Shown here: positions 19,017 through 31,600 of the stretch, piece by piece | Layout: each line of letters begins with the position of its first letter | How positions within the stretch are numbered: position 1 is the stretch's first letter | From: Haematococcus lacustris | Taxonomy: Eukaryota > Chlorophyta > Chlorophyceae > Chlamydomonadales > Haematococcaceae | Assembly (NCBI GenBank): GCA_030144725.1 | Contig: JASKMD010000005.1 | Coordinates: 1,357,476 to 1,421,475, forward strand | Length of the DNA stretch: 64,000 nt | Direction: 5' to 3' | Position numbers and translations under genes: made by a program | The notes under the pieces: model-generated | The model's database searches: none | What the model saw: only the letters and a program-made list of their open reading frames with translations | Told to the model about the DNA's origin: nothing

Positions 19017-19433
19017 TTACTGTGCCACAGCAGGCTGCTGCTGCTGCTTGTCTCGCAGCCGCTTGTAGCCCAGGCCAGGGTATTCCTTGCCCTTGGCTGG
19101 CAGAGCTCCCTGGTCTGGCCAGTAGCACAGCTCCAGCGGCCGCCACCTGCTCTCCCCAATGCGCTGCATGTTCAGCGCTGCATTGCAGTCCCTGTCCAGC
19201 CACCTGCCTGGCTGTGGTGCTGGTTTGGCTTTGGCAGCCTTGCCCTTACCTTTGCCCTCAGTGGGCTCAGCTGCCGGCTCAGCCTTGGTGCGCTTGCTGC
19301 GCTTGGCTGGAGGGGGAGTGCTGGGCCCTGGCTCTGAGGCTGCTGGCTGTGTGGCTGCCTGGCTGCCGCGTGGGGCCTTTGGGGGCTTGCGGGGGGCCAC
19401 TACAGGGCACCACATCATTCCCCGCACTGGCAC
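19017..19433 (-). pseudogene. TnpB/Fanzor-like C-terminal fragment, copy C (longest open copy)
   Basis: The best-preserved copy: one frame from VRGMMWCPVVAPRKP through a Ser/Pro/Ala linker, KRSKRTKAEPAAEP, the Lys-rich [16 protein letters not shown], RuvC-III-like [36 protein letters not shown] and [22 protein letters not shown]. Shorter tail than A and B. It stops matching the family near 19440 at a run of T (plus strand), where the rest of the protein should be. Convergent with copy D. A single Cys in MWCP could be what is left of a zinc ribbon. Not a complete nuclease. Confidence 0.55.
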
Positions 19434-19752
19434 CGAAACCAGTTTTTTTTTTCACTGTGCCTACAGTCAGACCCTCCCAACTCTGATAAAGCCATGTACA
19501 CTACCTTGTCATGGATGTCCCGGTGCCGGGACGTGTGCGATTGGCGTAGCACTGTGCGGCATGCGATGATCGCTTGATCAGCTACACGCCCATATAACCA
19601 GAATCCCCGTAAACGAAAAAGTGCGACCACCGATCAGCCGGCCACTCTCTCAACATCGCGCAGCGCAAGTGCACTGTGGGAGTGCCTCGCAACTACGTGG
19701 TGGACTCCTGACGCTGTAAGGGCAAGTACAGCCGGCGGTACTAATTCCTCCC

Positions 19753-19886
19753 GGCTCAATGAACCCGACGTTGTTTCCTTAATGTAGGCTCAATGAACCC
19801 GTTGTTGTTTCCTTAATGTAGGCTCAATGAACGACGTTGTTTCCTTAATGTAGGCTCAATGAACCCGACGTTGTTTCCTTAATGTA
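19753..19886. repeat. Four-copy tandem repeat, about 34-bp unit
   Basis: Unit GGCTCAATGAACCCGACGTT followed by GTTTCCTTAATGTA; copy 2 has a GACG to GTTG change and copy 3 a 3-bp deletion. Nothing similar elsewhere in the window. Confidence 0.95.
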
Positions 19887-20253
19887 TGACAAGTTCAAGG
19901 CAGTTGGGAGGGACTGATCGAGAGATGCTTACGTTCCGTCCCCCCAGCTGCTGATGCACGAGTGAGATTGAATTCGCAATGGGTCACGCATTGTTCGGTT
20001 TAGTCGCAGCAAAGATAGCACAACAGCGAATCTATCAGTGCACCCAAGGCCCAAGCCCAGCAGCCTGTAGCCTCGACATGCGCTCGTCAACAGACAGGAT
20101 TGTAGGGAATAGGGCTCCTTCTTGTATATAGTTAATCCTCATCCTACCTCCATGATGGAGTCCATCCCATCCGCTGGCTCCTCATGTGGTGGTCTGCCTC
20201 TGCCCTCTTAAAGGTCGGGCTCTGCCCCTGCTGCTGTGCCCCTGCCCTCACAG

Positions 20254-20996
20254 GCAATCTGCTGCTGAGCCCCAGAGACTGCGCCCCAGCACTTGTATGC
20301 ATTGACTGGGAGTTTGCCACCTATGGCCCCATCGCATTCGACCTGGGCTGCCTGGTGGGCGTGCTGCTGCTGGCGCACCTCGTATTGCAGCAGCAGCGCA
20401 AGCAACATCAGCCCACGCATATACACCGGCAGCCCAAGGAAAAAGAAGGAGAAGGCGAAGAGGGGAAGGAGGTGGGGCAGCAGGAACAGGATGACGGGGA
20501 AGGAGCGGCAGCGACAGGCTCACCCGCTGTAGAGGAGGATGTTGCCCGAGGTTTTGATGAGGGAGGTGTCATGGAGGAGGTCCTGGGCGAGTGCCCTCAC
20601 TGTTGTGCACGAGAGCGTCAGACAGCCTGGGTCGAGTCTACCCTGTGCCTGCTGTGGGTGCAGCTACTGCAGCTGGTGGCGCTGGCCCCTGGCCTCACAC
20701 TAGCCCCAGCCAGTCGAGGGCCTCAGGGGAGCATGGACAGTCTGGTGGACAGCTCAGTGTGTGGTGATGTGGCCGGGTATGCGGCCACCACCCTCATGCG
20801 GCTCACCATGGGCCGCCATGCCTACCCCGGCTATGAGCGGCTGCGCCCTGGGCCCCACCTAGCAGCGGCAGAGGCCCAGGCGCTGCTGCTGGCGCTGCGT
20901 TTACTGGAGCTGAGGCGAGCATGGCGGGGGGTAAGGAAGGGACCTGATGGTCTCATGGAAGAGATAGTGGGGTTGGTGAGGGAGATGCACCATTGA
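20254..20996 (+). CDS. Methylthioribose-kinase-like phosphotransferase, last exon only
   Basis: Acceptor CCCTGCCCTCACAG|GC, then 247 codons to TGA 20994-20996. The conserved block GNLLLSPRD ... ALVCIDWEFATYGPIAFDLG matches the APH-fold kinase region after the catalytic loop; IDxEFxxYGPxxFDxG is the metal-binding DFG-equivalent block of 5-methylthioribose kinases (methionine salvage). A later block (CGDVAGYAATTLMRLTMGRH) and a C-terminal helix fit the family end. Between them is an acidic, Lys/Gln/Glu-rich insert of about 70 residues. The catalytic HGDxH exon and the N lobe are not found upstream in the window; the gene's 5' part may lie before the window, may have been removed by the rearrangements at 18-20 kb, or this may be a pseudogene. 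Confidence 0.6.
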
Positions 20997-22689
20997 AAGG
21001 TAATGTGAGCTGTAGCATAAACATGTAGGGGGGCAGGCAAGCAGGCGAAAGAAGGGAATGTACGGAGAAGCCACACATAGACAATCCAAAAACACACAGG
21101 GAGTTTCATGCTGGCCATAAGACTGTTGTAGGTTATTTGGTCCAGATCAAAGTGGGGATGGAGTGTGGCTGCCACAGCGCCGCTGAAGTTGCAGCTCCCC
21201 GACACTCAGACCCTATGGCTGCGATCAGGAATTGTTGTGCATGGTCCCTCATGCATGTGTGAGAAGCAAACAACAGCAGTCGCGCCCAGTCAACTAGTCA
21301 GACAGGATGCCTCGCAGTGCCCACACGTGTCTTGTGGTACTGTCAGGGCAGCCTGGGGAATTTTGTAGAAAGAGAAGTTTTCACGTTGCCCGGTGGCCCA
21401 GCATGACGCACTTCAGGGAGGCTGGCATGACCAGGGTCATTAGCACCTTCCGCTTTTGCCTTGGCCCGTCCCGTCTTTCTCAACACAGCCCCTTGCAGTC
21501 TCCTTCACACGCGGCACCAGCATAACGCAGCAGGCAGGCAGGCCTACGCGCCTAGGGTCAACAGCTTCGAAGCACCAGGTTCGACACGCTTCCTGCACCG
21601 CACGGTGAGTGCGGTTCTGCTACGCTTGTCTCTCAAAGAGTTGTCGCTATTCGTTCAGCTCCTGCATGGTGCTTAGCTCCCATATGACAGCTCCTTCTGC
21701 TAACGCCGCACCTGTGTTAGCGCTGTTTTGTTCCTTTCGTTGTGCAGGAACACAGCCTTGCGTTGAACCTGTAGGGTCTTGCGTTGTCGTACGTGCTGCT
21801 CGTTAGTGTCAACTCGCACGCTCTAGCAGGTCAGCACACATGGTATGGAATTGTACGTAGCTGTCATCGACGTAGGCAGGCGCAGCAGGTGTGTGAAGTG
21901 GGGCACTGTCGTCCTGTCTGTGATGACGTTGCTTGTGTACACGTGGGCTGAGTGTCTACTGCTGGGGCCTTGCTGCAGGTGTGTTCTTGTCTCTGTCATA
22001 GCTGCTGCCATGCTCTTGGATCTTCCCTGGGGTGTCACCAACCAACCCTGTCTGCTCTACACCCCGGCTTGGTGCCTGGCCATCGTCATATGCTGGGGCA
22101 AGTCCACTCCTCCTACAGTCAGTCTTGAGGCTTCGCTGCTACCACTGACGTCAATGGGTGCAAAGACGGGTTTGAAGGGACGATAGGCTACGGGATGGCT
22201 GGCTGGCAGAGACTGGCAGAGCTGTGGAGCACATCCTCGGCACATCACAAGCATATCCCCTCATCTGGGATGTGACCACAGCTCATCACTGCCCATGAGT
22301 GACGAGGCTGGCTGCTGTGGCTCTCCACTGGCTCCCTGCTTCACTCCTGGATGCTGGTGGCCTCTTTCTTCATAGGATTGGCAGGCCAGCTTAGCACTGC
22401 ATGATGGCCATGTTCACTATCCCAGCCAAAGCTGCATGCTGCTGTCTTAGCATTGTCTGAGGAGTCAGCTAAACAGTGATGCGTAGGAACCAATCTAGAT
22501 GGTTGTATATCACCACTCCCTGCACTGGGCCAAATGTCGACTTCATATTGACCTCACATATATGCCATTGTATATGCCATTATGTACTCATGAACCTTGT
22601 CCTATGTGGTGTTGGCGGTGAAGAGTATTCTGCTGGGAGGTTGTCAATTAGTGTCTCCCTGGTTTCTAATGGCTCCTCCCTAGTTGGCT
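20997..22689. other. Non-repetitive stretch without a supported gene
   Basis: Lies between the kinase exon and the satellite. A 113-codon plus-strand frame at 21845-22186 has a hydrophobic centre but no recognisable motif and no codon-use support; I do not call it. The first part is probably 3' UTR of the kinase-like gene. Unit-like satellite sequence begins at about 22690. Confidence 0.5.
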
Positions 22690-25600
22690 GTCTTCCCAGT
22701 AGCTGCTGCCACAGGCGGAGGTCCACCAGGCCTGCTGTGCACCACGCTGAAAGAGGGCTGTGTGCCCGCCTTGCATCGTCGCACCGCACCTGGAAGATGA
22801 GGCCCCCTGCACATGCGCCTGACACGAGCCAAACAAGCAAACCAGGCAACCCTGACATGCAAAGGCAACATAACACAGGCAGCATGTAGCGTGTGTGTGT
22901 GTGAGTGATCGCGCATTGCATCAGCTAGGCAAGCATCACATCCTCGCATGCATGCGTTGCAACAGTGCTCTTTTGGGTTGCGATGGTGTACTCTGCTGTT
23001 GCTGTTTGGGGGCTCTGGGGCTGCCTGTCTGCCTGTTTGCGCGTTGGGCTGCTGTCCCTTTGCTGCTTCACAGGCTGTGGGTGCTTGGGCGGGCTGGGCT
23101 GCCACCTCTTGTTCGCGTGCCTCTTGCGCATGGGCAAGTCCAGTTTCATGTCTGTGCATGGCCTGGCTGCCTGCATTCTGGGGTGGGGCAGCTGGTTGGC
23201 AGGGTTGGAGGGCGGAGATGATGGTGCCTGTGGCATAGGCTAGGCAGTAGGCACTGCACTGCCTGCTGCCTGTCCAGCCTGTGTTGCCCAGCAGCTGCTG
23301 CCACAGGCGGAGCTCCACCAGGCCTGCTGTGCACCACGCTGAAAGAGGGCTGTGTGCCCGCCTTGCATCGCCGCACCGCACCTGGAAGATGAGGCCCCCT
23401 GCACATGCGCCTGACACGAGCCAAACAAGCAAACCAGGCAACCCTCACATGCAAAGGCAACATGACACAGGCAGCATGTAGCGTGTGTGTGTGTGTGAGT
23501 GATCGCGCATTGCATCAGCTAGGCAAGCATCACATCCTCGCATGCATGCGTTGCAACAGTGCTCTTTTGGGTTGCGATGGTGTACTCTGCTGTTGCTGTT
23601 TGGGGGCTCTGGGGCTGCCTGTCTGCCTGTTTGCGCGTTGGGCTGCTGTCCCTTTGCTGCTTCACAGGCTGTGGGTGCTTGGGCGGGCTGGGCTGCCACC
23701 TCTTGTTCGCGTGCCTCTTGCGCATGGGCAAGTCCAGTTTCATGTCTGTGCATGGCCTGGCTGCCTGCATTCTGGGGTGGGGCAGCTGGTTGGCAGGGTT
23801 GGCGGGCGGATATGATGGTGCCTGTGGCATAGGCTAGGCAGTAGGCACTGCACTGCCTGCTGCCTGTCCAGCCTGTGTTGCCCAGCAGCTGCTGCCACAG
23901 GCGGAGCTCCACCAGGCCTGCTGTGCACCACGCTGAAAGAGGGCTGTGTGCCCGCCTTGCATCGTCGCACCGCACCTGGAAGATGAGGCCCCCTGCACAT
24001 GCGCCTGACACGAGCCAAACAAGCAAACCAGGCAACCCTCACATGCAAAGGCAACATAACACAGGCAGCATGTAGCGTGTGTGTGTGTGTGAGTGATCGC
24101 GCATTGCATCAGCTAGGCAAGCATCACATCCTCGCATGCATGCGTTGCAACAGTGCTCTTTTGGGTTGCGATGGTGTACTCTGCTGTTGCTGTTTGGGGG
24201 CTCTGGGGCTGCCTGTCTGCCTGTTTGCGCGTTGGGCTGCTGTCCCTTTGCTGCTTCACAGGCTGTGGGTGCTTGGGCGGGCTGGGCTGCCACCTCTTGT
24301 TCGCGTGCCTATTGCGCATGGGCAAGTCCAGTTTCATGTCTGTGCATGGCCTGGCTGCCTGCATTCTGGGGTGGGGCAGCTGGTTGGCAGGGTTGGCGGG
24401 CGGGTATGATGGTGCCTGTGGCATAGGCTAGGCAGTAGGCACTGCACTGCCTGCTGCCTGTCCAGCCTGTGTTGCCCAGCAGCTGCTGCCACAGGCGGAG
24501 CTCCACCAGGCCTGCTGTGCACCACGCTGAAAGAGGGCTGTGTGCCCGCCTTGCATCGTCGCACCGCACCTGGAAGATGAGGCCCCCTGCACATGCGCCT
24601 GACACGAGCCAAACAAGCAAACCAGGCAACCCTCACATGCAAAGGCAACATAACACAGGCAGCATGTAGCGTGTGTGTGTGTGTGAGTGATCGCGCATTG
24701 CATCAGCTAGGCAAGCATCACATCCTCGCATGCATGCGTTGCAACAGTGCTCTTTTGGGTTGCGATGGTGTACTCTGCTGTTGCTGTTTGGGGGCTCTGG
24801 GGCTGCCTGTCTGCCCTGGGCGTTGGGCTGCTGTCCCTTTGCTGCTTCACAGGCTGTGGGCGCATGTGCTTGGGCGGGCTGGGCTGCCACCTCTTGTTCG
24901 CGTGCCTCTTGCGCATGGGCAAGTCCAGTTTCATGTCTGTGCATGGCCTGGCTGCCTGCATTCTGGGGTGGGGCAGCTGGTTGGCAGGGTTGGAGGGCGG
25001 AGATGATGGTGCCTGTGGCATAGGCTAGGCAGTAGGCACTGCACTGCCTGCTGCCTGTCCAGCCTGTGTTGCCCAGCAGCTGCTGCCACAGGCGGAGCTC
25101 CACCAGGCCTGCTGTGCACCACGCTGAAAGAGGGCTGTGTGCCCGCCTTGCATCGCCGCACCGCACCTGGAAGATGAGGCCCCCTGCACATGCGCCTGAC
25201 ACGAGCCAAACAAGCAAACCAGGCAACCCTCACATGCAAAGGCAACATGACACAGGCAGCATGTAGCGTGTGTGTGTGTGAGTGATCGCGCATTGCATCA
25301 GCTAGGCAAGCATCACATCCTCGCATGCATGCGTTGCAACAGTGCTCTTTTGGGTTGCGATGGTGTACTCTGCTGTTGCTGTTTGGGGGCTCTGGGGCTG
25401 CCTGTCTGCCTGTTTGCGCGTTGGGCTGCTGTCCCTTTGCTGCTTCACAGGCTGTGGGTGCTTGGGCGGGCTGGGCTGCCACCTCTTGTTCGCGTGCCTC
25501 TTGCGCATGGGCAAGTCCAGTTTCATGTCTGTGCATGGCCTGGCTGCCTGCATTCTGGGGTGGGGCAGCTGGTTGGCAGGGTTGGCGGGCGGATATGATG

Positions 25601-28600
25601 GTGCCTGTGGCATAGGCTAGGCAGTAGGCACTGCACTGCCTGCTGCCTGTCCAGCCTGTGTTGCCCAGCAGCTGCTGCCACAGGCGGAGCTCCACCAGGC
25701 CTGCTGTGCACCACGCTGAAAGAGGGCTGTGTGCCCGCCTTGCATCGTCGCACCGCACCTGGAAGATGAGGCCCCCTGCACATGCGCCTGACACGAGCCA
25801 AACAAGCAAACCAGGCAACCCTCACATGCAAAGGCAACATAACACAGGCAGCATGTAGCGTGTGTGTGTGTGTGAGTGATCGCGCATTGCATCAGCTAGG
25901 CAAGCATCACATCCTCGCATGCATGCGTTGCAACAGTGCTCTTTTGGGTTGCGATGGTGTACTCTGCTGTTGCTGTTTGGGGGCTCTGGGGCTGCCTGTC
26001 TGCCTGTTTGCGCGTTGGGCTGCTGTCCCTTTGCTGCTTCACAGGCTGTGGGTGCTTGGGCGGGCTGGGCTGCCACCTCTTGTTCGCGTGCCTATTGCGC
26101 ATGGGCAAGTCCAGTTTCATGTCTGTGCATGGCCTGGCTGCCTGCATTCTGGGGTGGGGCAGCTGGTTGGCAGGGTTGGCGGGCGGGTATGATGGTGCCT
26201 GTGGCATAGGCTAGGCAGTAGGCACTGCACTGCCTGCTGCCTGTCCAGCCTGTGTTGCCCAGCAGCTGCTGCCACAGGCGGAGCTCCACCAGGCCTGCTG
26301 TGCACCACGCTGAAAGAGGGCTGTGTGCCCGCCTTGCATCGTCGCACCGCACCTGGAAGATGAGGCCCCCTGCACATGCGCCTGACACGAGCCAAACAAG
26401 CAAACCAGGCAACCCTCACATGCAAAGGCAACATAACACAGGCAGCATGTAGCGTGTGTGTGTGTGTGAGTGATCGCGCATTGCATCAGCTAGGCAAGCA
26501 TCACATCCTCGCATGCATGCGTTGCAACAGTGCTCTTTTGGGTTGCGATGGTGTACTCTGCTGTTGCTGTTTGGGGGCTCTGGGGCTGCCTGTCTGCCTG
26601 TTTGCGCGTTGGGCTGCTGTCCCTTTGCTGCTTCACAGGCTGTGGGTGCTTGGGCGGGCTGGGCTGCCACCTCTTGTTCGCGTGCCTATTGCGCATGGGC
26701 AAGTCCAGTTTCATGTCTGTGCATGGCCTGGCTGCCTGCATTCTGGGGTGGGGCAGCTGGTTGGCAGGGTTGGCGGGCGGGTATGATGGTGCCTGTGGCA
26801 TAGGCTAGGCAGTAGGCACTGCACTGCCTGCTGCCTGTCCAGCCTGTGTTGCCCAGCAGCTGCTGCCACAGGCGGAGCTCCACCAGGCCTGCTGTGCACC
26901 ACGCTGTAACAGGGCTGTGTGCCCGCCTTGCATCGCCGCACCGCACCTGGAAGATGAGGCCCCCTGCACATGCGCCTGACACGAGCCAAACAAGCAAACC
27001 AGGCAACCCTCACATGCAAAGGCAACATAACACAGGCAGCATGTAGCGTGTGTGTGTGTGTGAGTGATCGCGCATTGCATCAGCTAGGCAAGCATCACAT
27101 CCTTGCATGCATGCGTTGCAACAGTGCTCTTTTGGGTTGCGATGGTGTGCTCTGCTGTTGCTGTTTGGGGGCTCTGGGGCTGCCTGTTTGCGCGTTGGGC
27201 TGCTGTCCCTTTGCTGCTTCACAGGCTGTGGGCGCATGTGCTTGGGCGGGCTGGGCTGCCACCTCTTGTTCGCGTGCCTCTTGCGCATGGGCAAGTCCAG
27301 TTTCATGTCTGTGCATGGCCTGGCTGCCTGCATTCTGGGGTGGGGCAGCTGGTTGGCAGGGTTGGCGGGCGGGTATGATGGTGCCTGTGGCATAGGCTAG
27401 GCAGTAGGGACTGCACTGCCTGCTGCCTGTGCGGCCTGTGTTGCCCAGCAGCTGCTGCCACAGGCGGAGCTCCACCAGGCCTGCTGTGCACCACGCTGAA
27501 AGAGGGCTGTGTGCCCGCCTTGCATCGCCGCACCGCACCTGGAAGATGAGGCCCCCTGCACATGCGCCTGACACGAGCCAAACAAGCAAACCAGGCAACC
27601 CTCACATGCAAAGGCAACATAACACAGGCAGCATGTAGCGTGTGTGTGTGTGTGTGAGTGATCGCGCATTGCATCAGCTAGGCAAGCATCACATCCTTGC
27701 ATGCATGCGTTGCAACAGTGCTCTTTTGGGTTGCGATGGTGTGCTCTGCTGTTGCTGTTTGGGGGCTCTGGGGCTGCCTGTCTGCCCTGGGCGTTGGGCT
27801 GCTGTCCCTTTGCTGCTTCACAGGCTGTGGGTGCTTGGGCGGGCTGGGCTGCCACCTCTTGTTCGCGTGCCTCTTGCGCATGGGCAAGTCCAGTTTCATG
27901 TCTGTGCATGGCCTGGCTGCCTGCATTCTGGGGTGGGGCAGCTGGTTGGCAGGGTTGGCGGGCGGGTATGATGGTGCCTGTGGCATAGGCTAGGCAGTAG
28001 GGACTGCACTGCCTGCTGCCTGTGCGGCCTGTGTTGCCCAGCAGCTGCTGCCACAGGCGGAGCTCCACCAGGCCTGCTGTGCACCACGCTGAAAGAGGGC
28101 TGTGTGCCCGCCTTGCATCGCCGCACCGCACCTGGAAGATGAGGCCCCCTGCACATGCGCCTGACACGAGCCAAACAAGCAAATCAGGCAACCCTCACAT
28201 GCAAAGGCAACATAACACAGGCAGCATGTAGCGTGTGTGTGTGTGAGTGATCGCGCATTGCATCAGCTAGGCAAGCATCACATCCTCGCATGCATGCGTT
28301 GCAACAGTGCTCTTTTGGGTTGCGATGGTGTGCTCTGCTGTTGCTGTTTGGGGGCTCTGGGGCTGCCTGTCTGCCCTGGGCGTTGGGCTGCTGTCCCTTT
28401 GCTGCTTCACAGGCTGTGGGCGCATGTGCTTGGGCGGGCTGGGCTGCCACCTCTTGTTCGCGTGCCTCTTGCGCATGGGCAAGTCCAGTTTCATGTCTGT
28501 GCATGGCCTGGCTGCCTGCATTCTGGGGTGGGGCAGCTGGTTGGCAGGGTTGGCGGGCGGGTATGATGGTGCCTGTGGCATAGGCTAGGCAGTAGGGACT

Positions 28601-31600
28601 GCACTGCCTGCTGCCTGTGCGGCCTGTGTTGCCCAGCAGCTGCTGCCACAGGCGGAGCTCCACCAGGCCTGCTGTGCACCACGCTGAAAGAGGGCTGTGT
28701 GCCCGCCTTGCATCGCCGCACCGCACCTGGAAGATGAGGCCCCTGCACATGCGCCTGACACGAGCCAAACAAGCAAACCAGGCAACCCTCACATGCAAAG
28801 GCAACATAACACAGGCAGCATGTAGCGTGTGTGTGTGTGTGTGTGTGTGTGAGTGATCGCGCATTGCATCAGCTAGGCAAGCATCACATCCTTGCATGCA
28901 TGCGTTGCAACAGTGCTCTTTTGGGTTGCGATGGTGTGCTCTGCTGTTGCTGTTTGGGGGCTCTGGGGCTGCCTGTTTGCGCGTTGGGCTGCTGTCCCTT
29001 TGCTGCTTCACAGGCTGTGGGCGCATGTGCTTGGGCGGGCTGGGCTGCCACCTCTTGTTCGCGTGCCTCTTGCGCATGGGCAAGTCCAGTTTCATGTCTG
29101 TGCATGGCCTGGCTGCCTGCATTCTGGGGTGGGGCAGCTGGTTGGCAGGGTTGGCGGGCGGGTATGATGGTGCCTGTGGCATAGGCTAGGCAGTAGGGAC
29201 TGCACTGCCTGCTGCCTGTGCGGCCTGTGTTGCCCAGCAGCTGCTGCCACAGGCGGAGCTCCACCAGGCCTGCTGTGCACCACGCTGAAAGAGGGCTGTG
29301 TGCCCGCCTTGCATCGCCGCACCGCACCTGGAAGATGAGGCCCCCTGCACATGCGCCTGACACGAGCCAAACAAGCAAACCAGGCAACCCTCACATGCAA
29401 AGGCAACATAACACAGGCAGCATGTAGCGTGTGTGTGTGTGTGTGAGTGATCGCGCATTGCATCAGCTAGGCAAGCATCACATCCTTGCATGCATGCGTT
29501 GCAACAGTGCTCTTTTGGGTTGCGATGGTGTGCTCTGCTGTTGCTGTTTGGGGGCTCTGGGGCTGCCTGTTTGCGCGTTGGGCTGCTGTCCCTTTGCTGC
29601 TTCACAGGCTGTGGGCGCATGTGCTTGGGCGGGCTGGGCTGCCACCTCTTGTTCGCGTGCCTCTTGCGCATGGGCAAGTCCAGTTTCATGTCTGTGCATG
29701 GCCTGGCTGCCTGCATTCTGGGGTGGGGCAGCTGGTTGGCAGGGTTGGCGGGCGGGTATGATGGTGCCTGTGGCATAGGCTAGGCAGTAGGCACTGCACT
29801 GCCTGCTGCCTGTCCAGCCTGTGTTGCCCAGCAGCTGCTGCCACAGGCGGAGCTCCACCAGGCCTGCTGTGCACCACGCTGAAAGAGGGCTGTGTGCCCG
29901 CCTTGCATCGCCGCACCGCACCTGGAAGATGAGGCCCCCTGCACATGCGCCTGACACGAGCCAAACAAGCAAACCAGGCAACCCTCACATGCAAAGGCAA
30001 CATAACACAGGCAGCATGTAGCGTGTGTGTGTGTGTGTGAGTGATCGCGCATTGCATCAGCTAGGCAAGCATCACATCCTTGCATGCATGCGTTGCAACA
30101 GTGCTCTTTTGGGTTGCGATGGTGTGCTCTGCTGTTGCTGTTTGGGGGCTCTGGGGCTGCCTGTTTGCGCGTTGGGCTGCTGTCCCTTTGCTGCTTCACA
30201 GGCTGTGGGCGCATGTGCTTGGGCGGGCTGGGCTGCCACCTCTTGTTCGCGTGCCTCTTGCGCATGGGCAAGTCCAGTTTCATGTCTGTGCATGGCCTGG
30301 CTGCCTGCATTCTGGGGTGGGGCAGCTGGTTGGCAGGGTTGGCGGGCGGGTATGATGGTGCCTGTGGCATAGGCTAGGCAGTAGGCACTGCACTGCCTGC
30401 TGCCTGTCCAGCCTGTGTTGCCCAGCAGCTGCTGCCACAGGCGGAGCTCCACCAGGCCTGCTGTGCACCACGCTGAAAGAGGGCTGTGTGCCCGCCTTGC
30501 ATCGCCGCACCGCACCTGGAAGATGAGGCCCCCTGCACATGCGCCTGACACGAGCCAAACAAGCAAACCAGGCAACCCTCACATGCAAAGGCAACATAAC
30601 ACAGGCAGCATGTAGCGTGTGTGTGTGTGAGTGATCGCGCATTGCATCAGCTAGGCAAGCATCACATCCTTGCATGCATGCGTTGCAACAGTGCTCTTTT
30701 GGGTTGCGATGGTGTGCTCTGCTGTTGCTGTTTGGGGGCTCTGGGGCTGCCTGTTTGCGCGTTGGGCTGCTGTCCCTTTGCTGCTTCACAGGCTGTGGGC
30801 GCATGTGCTTGGGCGGGCTGGGCTGCCACCTCTTGTTCGCGTGCCTCTTGCGCATGGGCAAGTCCAGTTTCATGTCTGTGCATGGCCTGGCTGCCTGCAT
30901 TCTGGGGTGGGGCAGCTGGTTGGCAGGGTTGGCGGGCGGGTATGATGGTGCCTGTGGCATAGGCTAGGCAGTAGGCACTGCACTGCCTGCTGCCTGTGCG
31001 GCCTGTGTTGCCCAGCAGCTGCTGCCACAGGCGGAGCTCCACCAGGCCTGCTGTGCACCACGCTGAAAGAGGGCTGTGTGCCCGCCTTGCATCGCCGCAC
31101 CGCACCTGGAAGATGAGGCCCCCTGCACATGCGCCTGACACGAGCCAAACAAGCAAACCAGGCAACCCTCACATGCAAAGGCAACATAACACAGGCAGCA
31201 TGTAGCGTGTGTGTGTGTGAGTGATCGCACATTGCATCAGCTAGGCAAGCATCACATCCTCGCATGCATGCGTTGCAACAGTGCTCTTTTGGGTTGCGAT
31301 GGTGTGCTCTGCTGTTGCTGTTTGGGGGCTCTGGGGCTGCCTGTCTGCGCGTTGGGCTGCTGTCCCTTTGCTGCTTCACAGGCTGTGGGCGCATGTGCTT
31401 GGGCGGGCTGGGCTGCCACCTCTTGTTCGCGTGCCTCTTGCGCATGGGCAAGTCCAGTTTCATGTCTGTGCATGGCCTGGCTGCCTGCATTCTGGGGTGG
31501 GGCAGCTGGTTGGCAGGGTTGGCGGGCGGGTATGATGGTGCCTGTGGCATAGGCTAGGCAGTAGGGACTGCACTGCCTGCTGCCTGTGCGGCCTGTGTTG

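Noticed and set aside
21845..22186. 113-codon hydrophobic frame as a membrane protein gene
   Set aside because: No conserved motif, no start context and no support from neighbouring sequence.
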